Origin: Bradyrhizobium sp. U87765 SZCCT0048
Lineage (GTDB): Bacteria > Pseudomonadota > Alphaproteobacteria > Rhizobiales > Xanthobacteraceae
DNA length: 64,000 nucleotides
Direction of reading: 5' to 3'
Assembly (NCBI RefSeq): GCF_018131225.1
Contig: NZ_JAFCMM010000005.1
Location: 620,001 to 684,000, forward strand
In this document: piece by piece, positions 24,654 to 33,341 of the stretch
Numbering within the stretch: position 1 is the stretch's first letter
Layout: each line of letters starts with the position of its first letter
The notes under the pieces: generated by a model
What the model was told of the DNA's origin: nothing
The model's database searches: none
The model's input: only the letters and a program-made list of their open reading frames with translations
Made by a program: the position numbers and the translations under genes

Positions 24654-25703
24654 TCATGGTGTGGCGCCCGCCTGGGTCAAAACGGCCTTAACCTCGTCAT
24701 CTTTCGCCACGCTCAGCGCGGTTCTGCCATCGCTCCCCCTGGCATTAACGTCAGCACCGCTTTCGAGGAGCGCTTGTACGACATCAATGTGGTTTTGCTC
24801 AGAAGCCGCCATCAGCGCCGTACCCCCGTTCTTGTTGCCCCTGGCGTTGACGTCGGCACCTTTGTCGAGCAAGGCGCGAACGATATCGAGGTGGCCGGCA
24901 AAAGATGCCGCCGTGAGTGGCGTACCGATAGTGTCATCGTTCGTGGCGTTGACATCAGCACCTTTCTCAAGCAGGGCTCGAACGATATCAAGCGGACCAA
25001 ATGAGGCGCCCCAAAACAACGCTGTACGACCGAGGTTATCCTTCGCATTGACGTTGGCGCCTTTGCGGAGCAAAGCCCGAACGACATCGGTCCGACGGTT
25101 GAGTAATGCGGCCATCAGCGCTGTGCCGCCGTTGCCGTCGCCTACGGCATTGACGTTGACGCCCCTCGCGAGCAGCTTCTGCAGAGTGGTGAGATCGCCA
25201 AAACCGGCCGCAGAAACGAAGGCTTCCGCAGGCGAAGGTGGCGTGCATTCCTTCAGGCTAAAATGGGCTTTGTCGTCGGCGATGCGTCTCCATTCGCCCT
25301 CCATCTCGCAGTTCGAGAGAATCAAAACGTCAACTTTGTCCGCACGCCACGTGCATGTCCCTTTGACCAGCTTATCACCGACGTCAGGATCGCGAACGAG
25401 CGCTCCATCGGAAGAGCCCGGCCACCAAAACATAATTCTAGTGCGAGTGCGGACATTATATTTTCCGCATGCTCCGAAGCCTTCCCTATGTCCCATCCTG
25501 TACGAATATAAAACACCGCGATCGAACAGGCAGAAGCCCTGCATGTAGGCTCCAGAGGTGTCGTTCTTTTCTTCGTAGCACCCTAGGTGTGGCCTGAACT
25601 CAGATGGTGCGGACGCGGCGATAGCCGATGAGATTGGGGACAGAACGCCGAGCGTCCAAAGGAGAGTGCCGGCATGCAGAAAAATGGGAGGTCTTGTGCT
25701 CAT
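24654..25703 (-). CDS. Exported ankyrin-repeat protein
   Basis: A 349-residue protein. A likely Sec signal (LHAGTLLWTLGVLSP then SAIAASA) is followed by a cysteine-containing N-terminal domain of about 130 residues without a recognised family (LGCYEEKN, GFGACGKYN, GTCTWRAD, LSNCEME), then about five ankyrin repeats with the usual GGTALMAA, VVRALLRKGANVNA, DIVRALLEKGADVNA and DVVQALLESGADVNA units. Codon use is less GC-biased than in the surrounding genes, and it lies between two copies of the DyP 3' end, both signs of acquired DNA. Ankyrin proteins of this kind can be immunity or inhibitor proteins, but nothing here proves it. The ATG at 25701-25703 is chosen as the codon directly before the signal peptide. 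Confidence 0.8.
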   Translation of the reverse strand: MSTRPPIFLHAGTLLWTLGVLSPISSAIAASAPSEFRPHLGCYEEKNDTSGAYMQGFCLFDRGVLYSYRMGHREGFGACGKYNVRTRTRIMFWWPGSSDGALVRDPDVGDKLVKGTCTWRADKVDVLILSNCEMEGEWRRIADDKAHFSLKECTPPSPAEAFVSAAGFGDLTTLQKLLARGVNVNAVGDGNGGTALMAALLNRRTDVVRALLRKGANVNAKDNLGRTALFWGASFGPLDIVRALLEKGADVNATNDDTIGTPLTAASFAGHLDIVRALLDKGADVNARGNKNGGTALMAASEQNHIDVVQALLESGADVNARGSDGRTALSVAKDDEVKAVLTQAGATP

Positions 25704-26049
25704 GGTGCTCGCAATTGGAGACTTCAAGACAACTGGAATTGGCCTCAAACTGATCGAACGTAGCATGTTGGGTTCCCCGGCGTCGATGCGTCGCCGGTTT
25801 TGGAGGCACCAGAAGGCGCTTGATGTGGGTGGAAATGGATGCGCGCCCGGCATGTCTGCTCATGACCCGAGGCGGATATCAAAACTGACCAGCCTTGATG
25901 GCAAATCGCACGTGCGGAGTGAAGAGCACCAGAACTGACCGGTCGCACGAGAAAATAGCCTTGTGTGGGCGTCGTAGTTCGGAAGTTCGGCGCCCATATA
26001 GCGGTTGGTTTGGTCGGACTACTTGTAGTCACCGACGCCGCATCCCAGG

Positions 26050-26205
26050 CCGATCGGCCATTCCCAGGCCGACGGCGGCGCCATCGTCATCCAGCGCCGC
26101 CCGACCAACCTCGTGCTGCAGCGGCCCAAGCCCTTCGTGCGGGTGCGCGGCGGTGCGTATGTCTTCCTGCCGGGCATTGCGGCGGTGCAGGCGCTGGCGG
26201 GGTGA
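26050..26205 (+). pseudogene. Remnant of DyP peroxidase gene (3' end only)
   Basis: A 156-base copy of the end of the DyP gene, still ending in the gene's TGA. In frame it encodes the last 51 residues (ending FLPGIAAVQALAG) but has no start and no upstream coding part. At its left edge TCCCAGGCCGA occurs twice, at 26043-26053 and 26062-26072, a possible recombination footprint. The stretch 25704-26049 between the ankyrin gene and this remnant holds no gene that I recognise. Confidence 0.85.
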
Positions 26206-26244
26206 CGTCGCGAAATGGACGACAAGCCGCTGAAAGGAAGCCTC

Positions 26245-26511
26245 ATGGCGTCACCTCGTATTACCCTAAATCTGGATGCCGATGGCTTTTTTGAGATGTG
26301 GCTCAATCCTGAGGGGCGCGACCTTCTGGTCCGCAATCTGCAATCGTTGACGACCGAGAGCGAGCATTTTCATCTCGGTCCTGCACCTTTCGGAGAACTT
26401 GAGGTCGCCACGAAAGCCTATCGCGAGAATGATCGCGTGATTGAATGGGGCAAGGTCTACCTGAGAACAGACGAATGGGACGAAAAATACTTTCCGCACG
26501 TCCTCAAGTGA
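26245..26511 (+). CDS. Small Imm32-like protein
   Basis: An 88-residue acidic protein. The start at 26245 has AGGAAG seven bases upstream; an ATG at 26215 is an alternative. The pattern NPEGRDLLVRNLQSL, then SEHFHLG, then GELEV, then VIEWGKVYLR resembles the Imm32 family, small proteins found as immunity factors beside polymorphic toxins. No toxin gene is visible nearby, so it could be an orphan immunity gene left in an accessory region. The family match is from memory of the pattern and is moderate. Confidence 0.6.
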   Translation: MASPRITLNLDADGFFEMWLNPEGRDLLVRNLQSLTTESEHFHLGPAPFGELEVATKAYRENDRVIEWGKVYLRTDEWDEKYFPHVLK

Positions 26512-26802
26512 GGCGCAACGCGCTGCGGTGCATGGGTGTTGGCTAAGGGGCGACTTCCGCTTGTGGCCCAGCGCGGGAATGCAGACCAGACTCGCTGGCC
26601 TTCCGCGTTCGCATCATCCGTGGTATCAGCTGCGCCATGGTTCATCTGTTCGCTAGTTTGCCCGGTTCGAACGTCGCCTCGCGGAGCGTCAGAACGGCTG
26701 CGTGCGACTGAAGACGTAGCCATCTGACGAGCCCGCCGATATGGCCGGGCTCAACTTTTCAAGGGCATCGGCCTCCGGCATATGATGACGGAGATCCACA
26801 AG
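26512..26802. other. Gap before GNAT gene
   Basis: 291 bases between the Imm32-like gene and the acetyltransferase. No gene, repeat or clear hairpin was found. GGAG at 26790-26793 serves the acetyltransferase start. Confidence 0.4.
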
Positions 26803-27354
26803 ATGCCACTCCCTCCCACACCGACGCTCGTGGCAGACCGCCTGGTCCTGAGGCCATTGCAGGAACGAGATGCCTCCGCAATCCAGCGGCTTTTCCCTCA
26901 ATGGGAGGTCGTGCGTTGGCTCACGGCCTCGATTCCCTGGCCCTATCCGGCCGACGGTGCGGCAGCGAACATGGCTGAGACCCTGGCCCAGCGTGTCCGC
27001 GGCGAGAAGTTCTTCTGGGCGATCACCTTGAAAGGCGACGACGAGCTGCGCGGCCGGATCGATCTCTGGCCATTCGATGGCAGGAATCGCGACATGCGAG
27101 GCTTCTGGCTCGATCCGGCGTTGCACGGGCGTGGCCTGATGACCGAGGCGGCCAACGCCGTCACGTCTTTCGCCTTCGAGGAATTGAACTGGCCGTTCCT
27201 GTATCTGACCAACGCTGTCGCGAACCGCGCCTCCGCGCGCGTAAAGGAAAAGCAGGGCGCCATCGAGATCGCGCGCGAGCCCTTCGCTTATGTCTGTGGT
27301 GAGGGAGAGCGTCAAATCTGGCAGCTCACGCGCGAAGCCTGGCGCGCGACCTGA
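26803..27354 (+). CDS. GNAT acetyltransferase, RimJ/RimL-like
   Basis: A 183-residue N-acetyltransferase of the GNAT superfamily. The opening TLVADRLVLRPLQERDA is the standard RimJ/RimL start, and the acetyl-CoA loop appears as GFWLDPALHGRGLMTEAANAV (the R/QxxGxG/A turn as HGRGLM), followed by the family's LTNAVANRASARVKEKQGA segment in the place of N..S..v.ek.GF. It may modify a ribosomal protein, an antibiotic or a small metabolite; the sequence does not decide. GGAG lies nine bases before the chosen ATG; two ATGs at 26782 and 26785 are alternatives. Confidence 0.85.
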   Translation: MPLPPTPTLVADRLVLRPLQERDASAIQRLFPQWEVVRWLTASIPWPYPADGAAANMAETLAQRVRGEKFFWAITLKGDDELRGRIDLWPFDGRNRDMRGFWLDPALHGRGLMTEAANAVTSFAFEELNWPFLYLTNAVANRASARVKEKQGAIEIAREPFAYVCGEGERQIWQLTREAWRAT

Positions 27355-27419
27355 GGCCAAGATTTCGACACCGTGGTCCAAATGTGGCGCGTGCCCATCC
27401 CAGCGCCGGGAGAACTTGC

Positions 27420-28274
27420 CTACTTCGTCCTGGACTTGGGCGGGCTCTTGGACTTGAGCAGGTCGCGGATCTTGTCCGCGTCGGCTGACGTGACCGGATT
27501 GTAGACGACCATCGTGAGGTCGGGCCGGCCGTCGACGGCGAAGCCGGAGAACTCCATCGACAGCGGTCCGGCAACGGGATGGTGCAGGACCTTGACGCCG
27601 TCGCCATGGGCCTGCACGTCGTTGTCACGCCACATCGCCGCGAATTCTGGGCTGGTGGCGCAGAGCTCGTCGACCAGCGACTGCACGTTGCGCGTCGCGC
27701 CGGCGCGCGCCACGTCGGCGCGGAAGGTCGCGACCACGTAGCGGGCGACGCTCTGCCAGTTGGGTTGTGCCGCGCGGACGCGGCTGTCGCGGAACATCAT
27801 GCGCAGCACATTGCGCTGATCGTCCGGCAGCGCGCTGTAGTCGGTGAGGACCACGGTTGCCGGCTTGTTCCAGGCAATGACATCCCAGGTCGCGGTGCGA
27901 ATGAAGGCGGGGCTGCAGGCCAGCGTGTCGAGCAGGCGTTGCAGGCGCGGCGAGATGCCTTCGGGCGCGCGATAGCGGGCCTCGGGAGGCCGGCCGAGGC
28001 CGAGCAGAAAGAGATGCTCGCGCTCCGTGTCGGTCAGCATCATGGCGCGGGCGATGCGATCGAGCACGTCGGCGGATGGCGCGCCGCCGCGCCCCTGTTC
28101 CAGCCAGGTGTACCAGGTAGCGCTGACATTGGCGCGCTGCGCCACCTCCTCGCGCCGCAGCCCCGGCGTTCGACGCCGCTGCAGCGAAAAGCCGAAGGCC
28201 GCGGGATCGAGCTTGGCCCGGCGATCCCTGAGATAGGTCCCAAGCTGGTTCGTGAGGGCGTTCGTGTTCGTCAT
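27420..28274 (-). CDS. XRE-family regulator with MmyB-type ligand domain
   Basis: A 284-residue transcription regulator. The N-terminal Xre helix-turn-helix (residues 10-80) has the subfamily motif RRRTPGLRREEVAQRANVS followed by TWYTWLEQGRG, and residues 105-275 form the MmyB-like ligand-binding domain (TATWDVIAWNKPA, NVLRMMFRDSRVR, HPVAGPLSMEFSGFAVDG). Such proteins are common in actinobacteria and proteobacteria and usually repress a divergent oxidoreductase gene, as here, where an NAD-dependent epimerase starts 89 bases away. In related proteins the C-terminal domain may bind a fatty-acid-like ligand, but the inducer here is unknown. Confidence 0.9.
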   Translation of the reverse strand: MTNTNALTNQLGTYLRDRRAKLDPAAFGFSLQRRRTPGLRREEVAQRANVSATWYTWLEQGRGGAPSADVLDRIARAMMLTDTEREHLFLLGLGRPPEARYRAPEGISPRLQRLLDTLACSPAFIRTATWDVIAWNKPATVVLTDYSALPDDQRNVLRMMFRDSRVRAAQPNWQSVARYVVATFRADVARAGATRNVQSLVDELCATSPEFAAMWRDNDVQAHGDGVKVLHHPVAGPLSMEFSGFAVDGRPDLTMVVYNPVTSADADKIRDLLKSKSPPKSRTK

Positions 28275-28280
28275 CCTGTT

Positions 28281-28336
28281 AGTGATTATACCCCTATACG
28301 CTCACTACTTTACCCGAATGAGCAGTCTATCGATAG
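28281..28336. promoter_or_regulatory. Operator candidates between xre gene and epimerase
   Basis: The 89-base gap has AGTGA (28281-28285) with inverted TCACT (28302-28306) and the perfect palindrome CTATCGATAG (28327-28336). The gap is more AT-rich than its surroundings, as expected for overlapping divergent promoters under the XRE regulator. Confidence 0.5.
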
Positions 28337-28363
28337 TTCGGGCCTCTGAACAGGGAGCGTCCC

Positions 28364-29254
28364 ATGCGCGTATTCGTTACCGGAGCGGCCGGCTTCATCG
28401 GCTCCGCCGTCACGACAGACCTCATTGCTCACGGCCATCAGGTGATCGGCCTCGCGCGCTCGGACGAGAACGTCGCGACGCTCGAACAACTCGGCGCGCA
28501 AGTCCTGCGCGGCTCGCTGCAGGATCTCGACAGCCTGCAACGCGGTGCGCGGGAGGCGGACGGCGTGATCCATCTCGCCTTCATTCATGATTTTACGAAG
28601 TTCGCAGAGAATGGCGCGATCGACAGGGCGGCCATCGCCGCGATGGGCGATGTGCTCGTCGGCTCGAACAAGCCGTTCATCGTGACGTCGGGGACGGGTC
28701 TCGTCGCCGCGGGCGTGGTGATCACCGAGGACATGCGGCGCGACGCCAGTCCGCATGTGCCGCGCGTCTCCGAGCAGACGGGGCTGGCTTACGCGTCGCG
28801 CGGCGTGCGCGCGATGACCATCCGCCTGCCGCAGGTGCATGGCGCCGAGGGCAAGGCCGGCTTGATCAGCTATCTGGTCGAGATCGCGCGCCAGAAGGGC
28901 GCGGCGGCCTATGTCGGCGAGGGCGCTGAGCGCTGGGCCGCGGCGCACCGGCAGGATGTCGCGCGCCTCTACCGGCTGGCGCTGGAACATGGCGTCGCCG
29001 ATGGCATCTATCATGCGGTCGGCGAGGAAGGCGTCTCCATGCGCGATGTCATCGAGGTCGTCGGCCGCGCCTTGAATGTGCCGGTCAGGTCGATCAGGAA
29101 GGACGAGGCGGGCGACTATTACGGACCACTGGCGATGTTCGCCGGTCTGGATATGCCGGCATCCAGCAGCCTGACCCAGCAGCGGCTGGGCTGGACGCCC
29201 ACCGGCATCGGACTGATCGCCGATATCGGGCAGCCCGGGTATTTCAAGGCCTGA
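28364..29254 (+). CDS. NAD-dependent epimerase/dehydratase family (extended SDR)
   Basis: A 296-residue extended short-chain dehydrogenase. The NAD(P)-binding start is VFVTGAAGFIGSAVTTDLI (GxxGxxG), and VTSGTG with a downstream LAYASRG holds the place of the catalytic Ser and Tyr; the usual YxxxK is altered, so oxidoreductase activity may be atypical. The SDR sub-branch is that of atypical SDRs that act on small aldehydes or sugars, often under control of XRE or TetR regulators. GGGAG precedes the ATG. Divergent from the XRE regulator, its probable repressor. Confidence 0.85.
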   Translation: MRVFVTGAAGFIGSAVTTDLIAHGHQVIGLARSDENVATLEQLGAQVLRGSLQDLDSLQRGAREADGVIHLAFIHDFTKFAENGAIDRAAIAAMGDVLVGSNKPFIVTSGTGLVAAGVVITEDMRRDASPHVPRVSEQTGLAYASRGVRAMTIRLPQVHGAEGKAGLISYLVEIARQKGAAAYVGEGAERWAAAHRQDVARLYRLALEHGVADGIYHAVGEEGVSMRDVIEVVGRALNVPVRSIRKDEAGDYYGPLAMFAGLDMPASSSLTQQRLGWTPTGIGLIADIGQPGYFKA

Positions 29255-29265
29255 GCGTCAACCCC

Positions 29266-30435
29266 TCAAGCCCGCGCCGTTGCCGCACGCAGGACGTCCC
29301 TGAAAACGCCGTACTGCGTCTGGAATGCGCGCGGGCTGTAGTCCTGATAGTAGCCGGCCGTGATGGCGGCCACGAGGTCGAGTTCGGGCAGGATGCGGAG
29401 CGACTGGCCGCCGCGGCCGAGGGCGCCGATCCAGTGCAGCTCGCGGTTGTCGATCCGGGTGCGGCCGAGCCACCACAGATAGCCGTAGGACATGCCATCC
29501 GTGGCCGTGATCTTCGGTGTCGTCGAGGCTTCGATCCAGGCCTTCGGCACGATCTGGCGGCCGTTCCACTGGCCGCCGGCAAGCACCATCTGGCCGATCC
29601 GGAGCATGTCGCGCGGCCGCAGGCGCAGGCCGCCGCCGGCATCGGTGTCGCCCTTGACCCGCGCCCACTCCGCACTGGTGATGCCGAGCGGCGCGAACAG
29701 GTTGTCGCGCGCGAAGACATTGAGCGGCTGGCCGGTGGCCTTTCGGATGATGGTCGACAGCAGCGTCAGCGCGCCGGTGTTGTAGAAGAATTCCCGTCCC
29801 GGCGGCGCGGTGGAGGGCAGGCCGAGGACATAGCGGGAGGAATCCCGCGCCATGTTCATGCGCGCCTCGTCGTTGTCGAAGTCTCCGGTGGCCGGCGTTG
29901 CCTCGATCCACCGCAGGCCCAGCGACATGGTCAGCACATGCGACATCCGGAGGGCGTCCTTCTCCGGCGTGCGCAGGTCGACGAGTTCGGGAAAGAAGTT
30001 GAACAGCGGTTCGTCGACGCCCGGGATCAGCCCGCGGTCGATCGCGATTCCGACCGCCAGCGAGGCGATGCTCTTCGACACCGACTTCATGGCATGCAGC
30101 GTGTCGGAATCGAACGCGACGTCGGCGACGCGGTGGCCGAAGATCCGGCCGGGAATTTCGTCGGCGCCTGGAAAGTAGCGCTCGAAGGCCAGCCTGCCGC
30201 CGCGCGCCACCAGCACCGCATGGATGTGGGGATCGTGCTCGGCGGCAATGCGGTCGGCCATGGTGCAGAGCATGCCGCGGTCGATGCGAGCGTCGTCAGC
30301 GGCGGCGATGGGCCAGCCGTCGTCGCGCGCGGCTGGCACGCCGCAGTCGCCGGAGGGGCCGGCATACAGCGGCCGCATGGCGAGCGGCGCCAGCGCTGCG
30401 CCGCCGAGCAGTGACATGAACCGGCGTCGCCTCAT
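29266..30435 (-). CDS. Tat-exported serine hydrolase (beta-lactamase fold)
   Basis: A 389-residue serine hydrolase of the class C beta-lactamase/esterase family (PF00144), nearest in look to 6-aminohexanoate-dimer hydrolases. The nucleophile motif is SVSK (Ser118, Lys121) and FFYNTGALTLLS supplies the second motif in the YN[ST]G form. A twin-arginine signal opens the protein: RRRRFMSLLGGAALAPLAM. The ATG at 30433-30435 has a near-perfect GGGAGG eight bases upstream and was preferred over one six codons earlier. It ends 11 bases after the convergent epimerase gene. The substrate (an amide, ester or D-amino peptide) is unknown. Confidence 0.88.
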   Translation of the reverse strand: MRRRRFMSLLGGAALAPLAMRPLYAGPSGDCGVPAARDDGWPIAAADDARIDRGMLCTMADRIAAEHDPHIHAVLVARGGRLAFERYFPGADEIPGRIFGHRVADVAFDSDTLHAMKSVSKSIASLAVGIAIDRGLIPGVDEPLFNFFPELVDLRTPEKDALRMSHVLTMSLGLRWIEATPATGDFDNDEARMNMARDSSRYVLGLPSTAPPGREFFYNTGALTLLSTIIRKATGQPLNVFARDNLFAPLGITSAEWARVKGDTDAGGGLRLRPRDMLRIGQMVLAGGQWNGRQIVPKAWIEASTTPKITATDGMSYGYLWWLGRTRIDNRELHWIGALGRGGQSLRILPELDLVAAITAGYYQDYSPRAFQTQYGVFRDVLRAATARA

Positions 30436-30498
30436 TCGCCCTCCCGCCCGCATCCGTTGCGCGTGTCCAGAATATCAGCGTGTAGCTGCTCACTGATG

Positions 30499-31803
30499 TC
30501 AGGCGACGCGGATGGCAATTTGATCACTGCCGCTTTCATGCAGGACAAGACGCGCTGCTCGCCCATCGCTGCCTGGCTCGAACGTGATCTGCGCATTCAA
30601 CGCCTTGTAGAAATATTGCCATTCTGATGAAGGAAAGACGCGCGTCGCTTCGCTCGTATGACGGACGAAAAGTCGGCCGTCCGGGTTCGTTACTTCGAGC
30701 GTGCGGCCGGGGCTGATCTGATAGCTGCCGATCAGGCGGGTAAAGACCGAAGGCTCTACAGGCACTTCCTTCCTGAACCAGAGCGGAGAATAGCGGGTAT
30801 CAAGAATATGGACGCCGAGATCGATGACCGCATCGACATTGGAATTGCTCAGTACCACCACCCCGCGCTTCCATTGCGGAATATACCTGATCGACGATCG
30901 GCTCCCGCCCGTGCCGCCCGCATGAGCGATGGTCGTGCCGCCATCCGGATGCGGTGCTCCCAAACCCATTCCGCCCTCGTCGCGCGAAGCGATGACGGAG
31001 GACACCATTCCTCCGACGGGGGAGTGTGCGTCGGCTATGGCCTCGAGAAAAGTGAGCATGTCGATGGCCGTGGAGCGCAGCGCACCGGCTCCCGCCAGCA
31101 CGTCGAAATTCCAAAGTGGTGTGGCGTCAAGGCTTGAGTTGTGGGGACTTGCGAGCCGCTGCGCGAGGCGGGGAGGCAGCCCGATCACCGTGTCGTTCAT
31201 CCCCAGCGGAGCGAGTATGCGCTCCCGGAGCAGCGTTTCATAATCTCGGCTGGCGGCGCGCCGCGCCAGGGCGTATCCGAGCAAGCCGGTGCCGACGTTG
31301 GAGTAGGTATAGACGTCGCCGGGCGTCAGCAACAGCTCGTGAGTGCCCAGAAACTCATAGAGCTGGTCGGCCGTGTAGCGGGCATAGGGGTCGTCGCGGT
31401 CGCTCGGTTGCAGGTTGGTCGGGCGCAGCGGCAATCCAGAGCGGTGTGCGGCAAGGTCGCACAGCGTTATCTCTCGGCCGTTACGGCAGGGGACGCGCGT
31501 TCCGGCCGGAAGCAGATGCGCAACGGGCTCATTGAGCTCGGCCTCGCCACGCTGCATCATGTTGGCCAGGAGCAAGACCGTGAAAAGCTTGGTGATTGAG
31601 CCGAGCTCGAAAACCGTGTCCGGCTGGACCGGATCGTCGCACACACTGTTTCTACGTCCGTGCGATACGAAACTTCGCTCGTTCGCCTCTGTCGTGCCAA
31701 CGACCATGCCGCGCGCCAGGCGCAGTTCATCCACACGATGCACCAGCATTCGTTGAATCGCTACGTTTGGCGGGGTGCTTGGCGGAATGAAGGGGCGCGA
31801 CAT
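30499..31803 (-). CDS. Serine hydrolase with C-terminal beta-barrel domain
   Basis: A second class C beta-lactamase-fold hydrolase, 434 residues, not closely related to its neighbour. Motifs: GSITK (Ser69, Lys72), YSN (Tyr167 to Asn169) and HAGGTGG in the KTG position. After about residue 340 there is an extra domain (FTRLIGSYQISPGRTLEVT) like the DUF3471-type barrel often attached to such hydrolases. No signal peptide is evident from the chosen ATG at 31801-31803; the open frame continues 57 codons upstream but without conserved features. It is read in the same direction as the previous gene, but a 63-base gap and a Tat gene with its own ribosome site between them make co-transcription uncertain. 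Confidence 0.85.
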   Translation of the reverse strand: MSRPFIPPSTPPNVAIQRMLVHRVDELRLARGMVVGTTEANERSFVSHGRRNSVCDDPVQPDTVFELGSITKLFTVLLLANMMQRGEAELNEPVAHLLPAGTRVPCRNGREITLCDLAAHRSGLPLRPTNLQPSDRDDPYARYTADQLYEFLGTHELLLTPGDVYTYSNVGTGLLGYALARRAASRDYETLLRERILAPLGMNDTVIGLPPRLAQRLASPHNSSLDATPLWNFDVLAGAGALRSTAIDMLTFLEAIADAHSPVGGMVSSVIASRDEGGMGLGAPHPDGGTTIAHAGGTGGSRSSIRYIPQWKRGVVVLSNSNVDAVIDLGVHILDTRYSPLWFRKEVPVEPSVFTRLIGSYQISPGRTLEVTNPDGRLFVRHTSEATRVFPSSEWQYFYKALNAQITFEPGSDGRAARLVLHESGSDQIAIRVA

Positions 31804-31985
31804 GGGAGGCTTACCAATTGCCGACAGCTGGCCACGAATGCAGCCTGCCCTATATTGATCCGCGAAGGAAGCGGGCGCCGACCGGGCTGTCTTCGGGATC
31901 AATGAAGTCTGTCCTCCTCCAAAACCGAGGGGCCACCGGCCGCAAGCGCCAACCGGGCAGTTCTTTGCATGCATCCAAAAGCTGG

Positions 31986-32009
31986 ATTGCCGGGTCTTCG
32001 CCCGGCAAT
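31986..32009. repeat. Short palindromic repeat (REP-like)
   Basis: ATTGCCGGG-tcttcg-CCCGGCAAT, a perfect 9-base stem with a 6-base loop. The consensus around it (TGGATTGCCGGG…CCCGGCAATGAC) is a repeat that I know from many Bradyrhizobium intergenic regions. It lies between the second serine hydrolase and DUF1330. Confidence 0.65.
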
Positions 32010-32031
32010 GACCGGCGGGTGTGGCTGGCGC

Positions 32032-32382
32032 TCAGAACCGATCGAACAGCCGTCGCTCCCGACCAGAGAGGCCTCGACGCAGTCCCGCCCTCAGCGCAGG
32101 CCGCGCACCGTCAGCACGACGGCGTCCGGCGCCGGCTTTGCGGTCGATGGCGATCTCCTGATACTCGGGCGATTCGTGAAAGGCGTTGGCGGAGGCCGCG
32201 TCCGGAAACTCCATCATCACGATCTTGTCGCGCGGCCAGTCGCCTTCGAGCACGACCGGCTTGTCGTCGGCGGCCAGCAGCTTGCCGTTGAATTGGCGGA
32301 ACACGTCGAAGAAGCGCGCCTGGTAGCGGTCGTAGCGGGCGCGTTCGCTGAACTTGAGCTGGGCGACGATGTAAACGGTCAT
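32032..32382 (-). CDS. DUF1330 protein with 3' frameshift
   Basis: A small DUF1330 protein (dimeric ferredoxin-like fold, function unknown) with the family features TVYIVAQLKFSERARYDRYQ, VVLEGDWPRDKIVMMEFPD and SPEYQEIAIDRKAG. Relatives have about 95 residues; this open frame has 116 because after KAGAG it runs into an Arg-rich, non-family tail. The next frame over continues with DAVVLTVRGLR and a stop at 32091-32093, exactly what the family's end should look like. One extra base in the GC-rich run near 32126-32136 explains it, either a real mutation or a sequencing error. Confidence 0.8.
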   Translation of the reverse strand: MTVYIVAQLKFSERARYDRYQARFFDVFRQFNGKLLAADDKPVVLEGDWPRDKIVMMEFPDAASANAFHESPEYQEIAIDRKAGAGRRRADGARPALRAGLRRGLSGRERRLFDRF

Positions 32383-32493
32383 GAAGGCCTCGTGGGTGTC
32401 CGTAAACGGTGATTGACCATGCGGATGGTCGGTAGCCCGGATATCGCTGCGCTCATCCCGGCTACAAATCCGTGTGTTCCTTTGCGCGAGGGC

Positions 32494-33216
32494 TCACGCA
32501 TTGCGGGCGCGGGCGATGAAGCCGTCGAGCCGCGGCAGGCTGACGATGACGATGCGGCCGCGCTGACGCGCGATCAGGCCGTCGCGCTCGAACTGCGCCA
32601 GCGCGATTGCGACCCAGCTGCGGCTCACCCCGATCATGCGGGCGAGCTCGCCCTGGCTGAGGCCGGCGACCGCGAGCTGCCCGCCGTCGGCGTCGCCATC
32701 ATCGGGGCGGGCCAGTGTCTTGAGCGTCGTGCCGAGGCGCACCGTGGCGCTGTCGAGGGCCATCGGGCCGCTGCGCTCGATGCTCTCCACTGACAGCATC
32801 GCCAGGAGGCGCGTCACGTTCCAGTGGAAGCGCGGCAGCGCCGTCAGGCAGTGGAGAAAGTCGGTCCGCGTCATCAGCGCCGCCGTCACCGGCTCGATGG
32901 CGGTCGCGGAGAGGATGCGCGGCTGACCGGTGACCAGCGCGGCGAGGCCGAGCAGCGTGCCGGGCGTGGTGATGCCGAAGGTGAATTCCTCGCCATTGTC
33001 GAGCGCCTGCGACAGCCTTACGCGGCCGTCGGTCAGCAGCACCAGCGTATCGCTGGGCTCGCCCTGGTCGAACAGTGGGTCGCGCGCGTCGTAGGTGATC
33101 GCACGCATGCGGTCGAGGATCATCTGCCGCGCGGCAGCGTCGAGCCCTTCTGTCGCGATCCGCCATTTCGGCGAATGGGCGGATCCGAAGTCGGGCATGC
33201 CGGTATGAAGCGTCAT
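32494..33216 (-). CDS. Crp/Fnr-family transcription regulator
   Basis: A 240-residue regulator with an N-terminal cyclic-nucleotide-binding fold (LFDQGEPSDTLVLLTDGRVRL, FTFGITTPGTLLGLAALV) and a C-terminal winged helix (LSQGELARMIGVSRSWVAIALAQFERDGLI). It has neither the FNR cysteine set nor the cAMP-contact GE…RTA signature, and its recognition helix (SRSWVAI) lacks the Glu of Crp and FNR, so both signal and DNA site must differ from theirs. It has no obvious operon partner; the DUF1330 gene downstream is 111 bases away. Confidence 0.85.
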   Translation of the reverse strand: MTLHTGMPDFGSAHSPKWRIATEGLDAAARQMILDRMRAITYDARDPLFDQGEPSDTLVLLTDGRVRLSQALDNGEEFTFGITTPGTLLGLAALVTGQPRILSATAIEPVTAALMTRTDFLHCLTALPRFHWNVTRLLAMLSVESIERSGPMALDSATVRLGTTLKTLARPDDGDADGGQLAVAGLSQGELARMIGVSRSWVAIALAQFERDGLIARQRGRIVIVSLPRLDGFIARARNA

Positions 33217-33341
33217 CGCGTGAGTTCCGATGGTCCGCCGCCCCGCGGGCGATGGATCGCGGGGCAGGCTAGCGCGGATTGCCGTGCGCGGGTGTTAAGT
33301 TCTCGACACTGCCGTGTGTCGTCCGGCGGGCGCCGCGCGGA

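Noticed and set aside
25704..26049. Possible insertion-sequence remains between the ankyrin gene and the DyP remnant
   Set aside because: Slightly AT-richer than neighbours, but no terminal inverted repeats or transposase fragment could be identified.
26689..27381. Minus-strand open frame of 230 codons over the GNAT gene
   Set aside because: No recognisable domain; the plus strand has a full GNAT fold pattern and a ribosome site.
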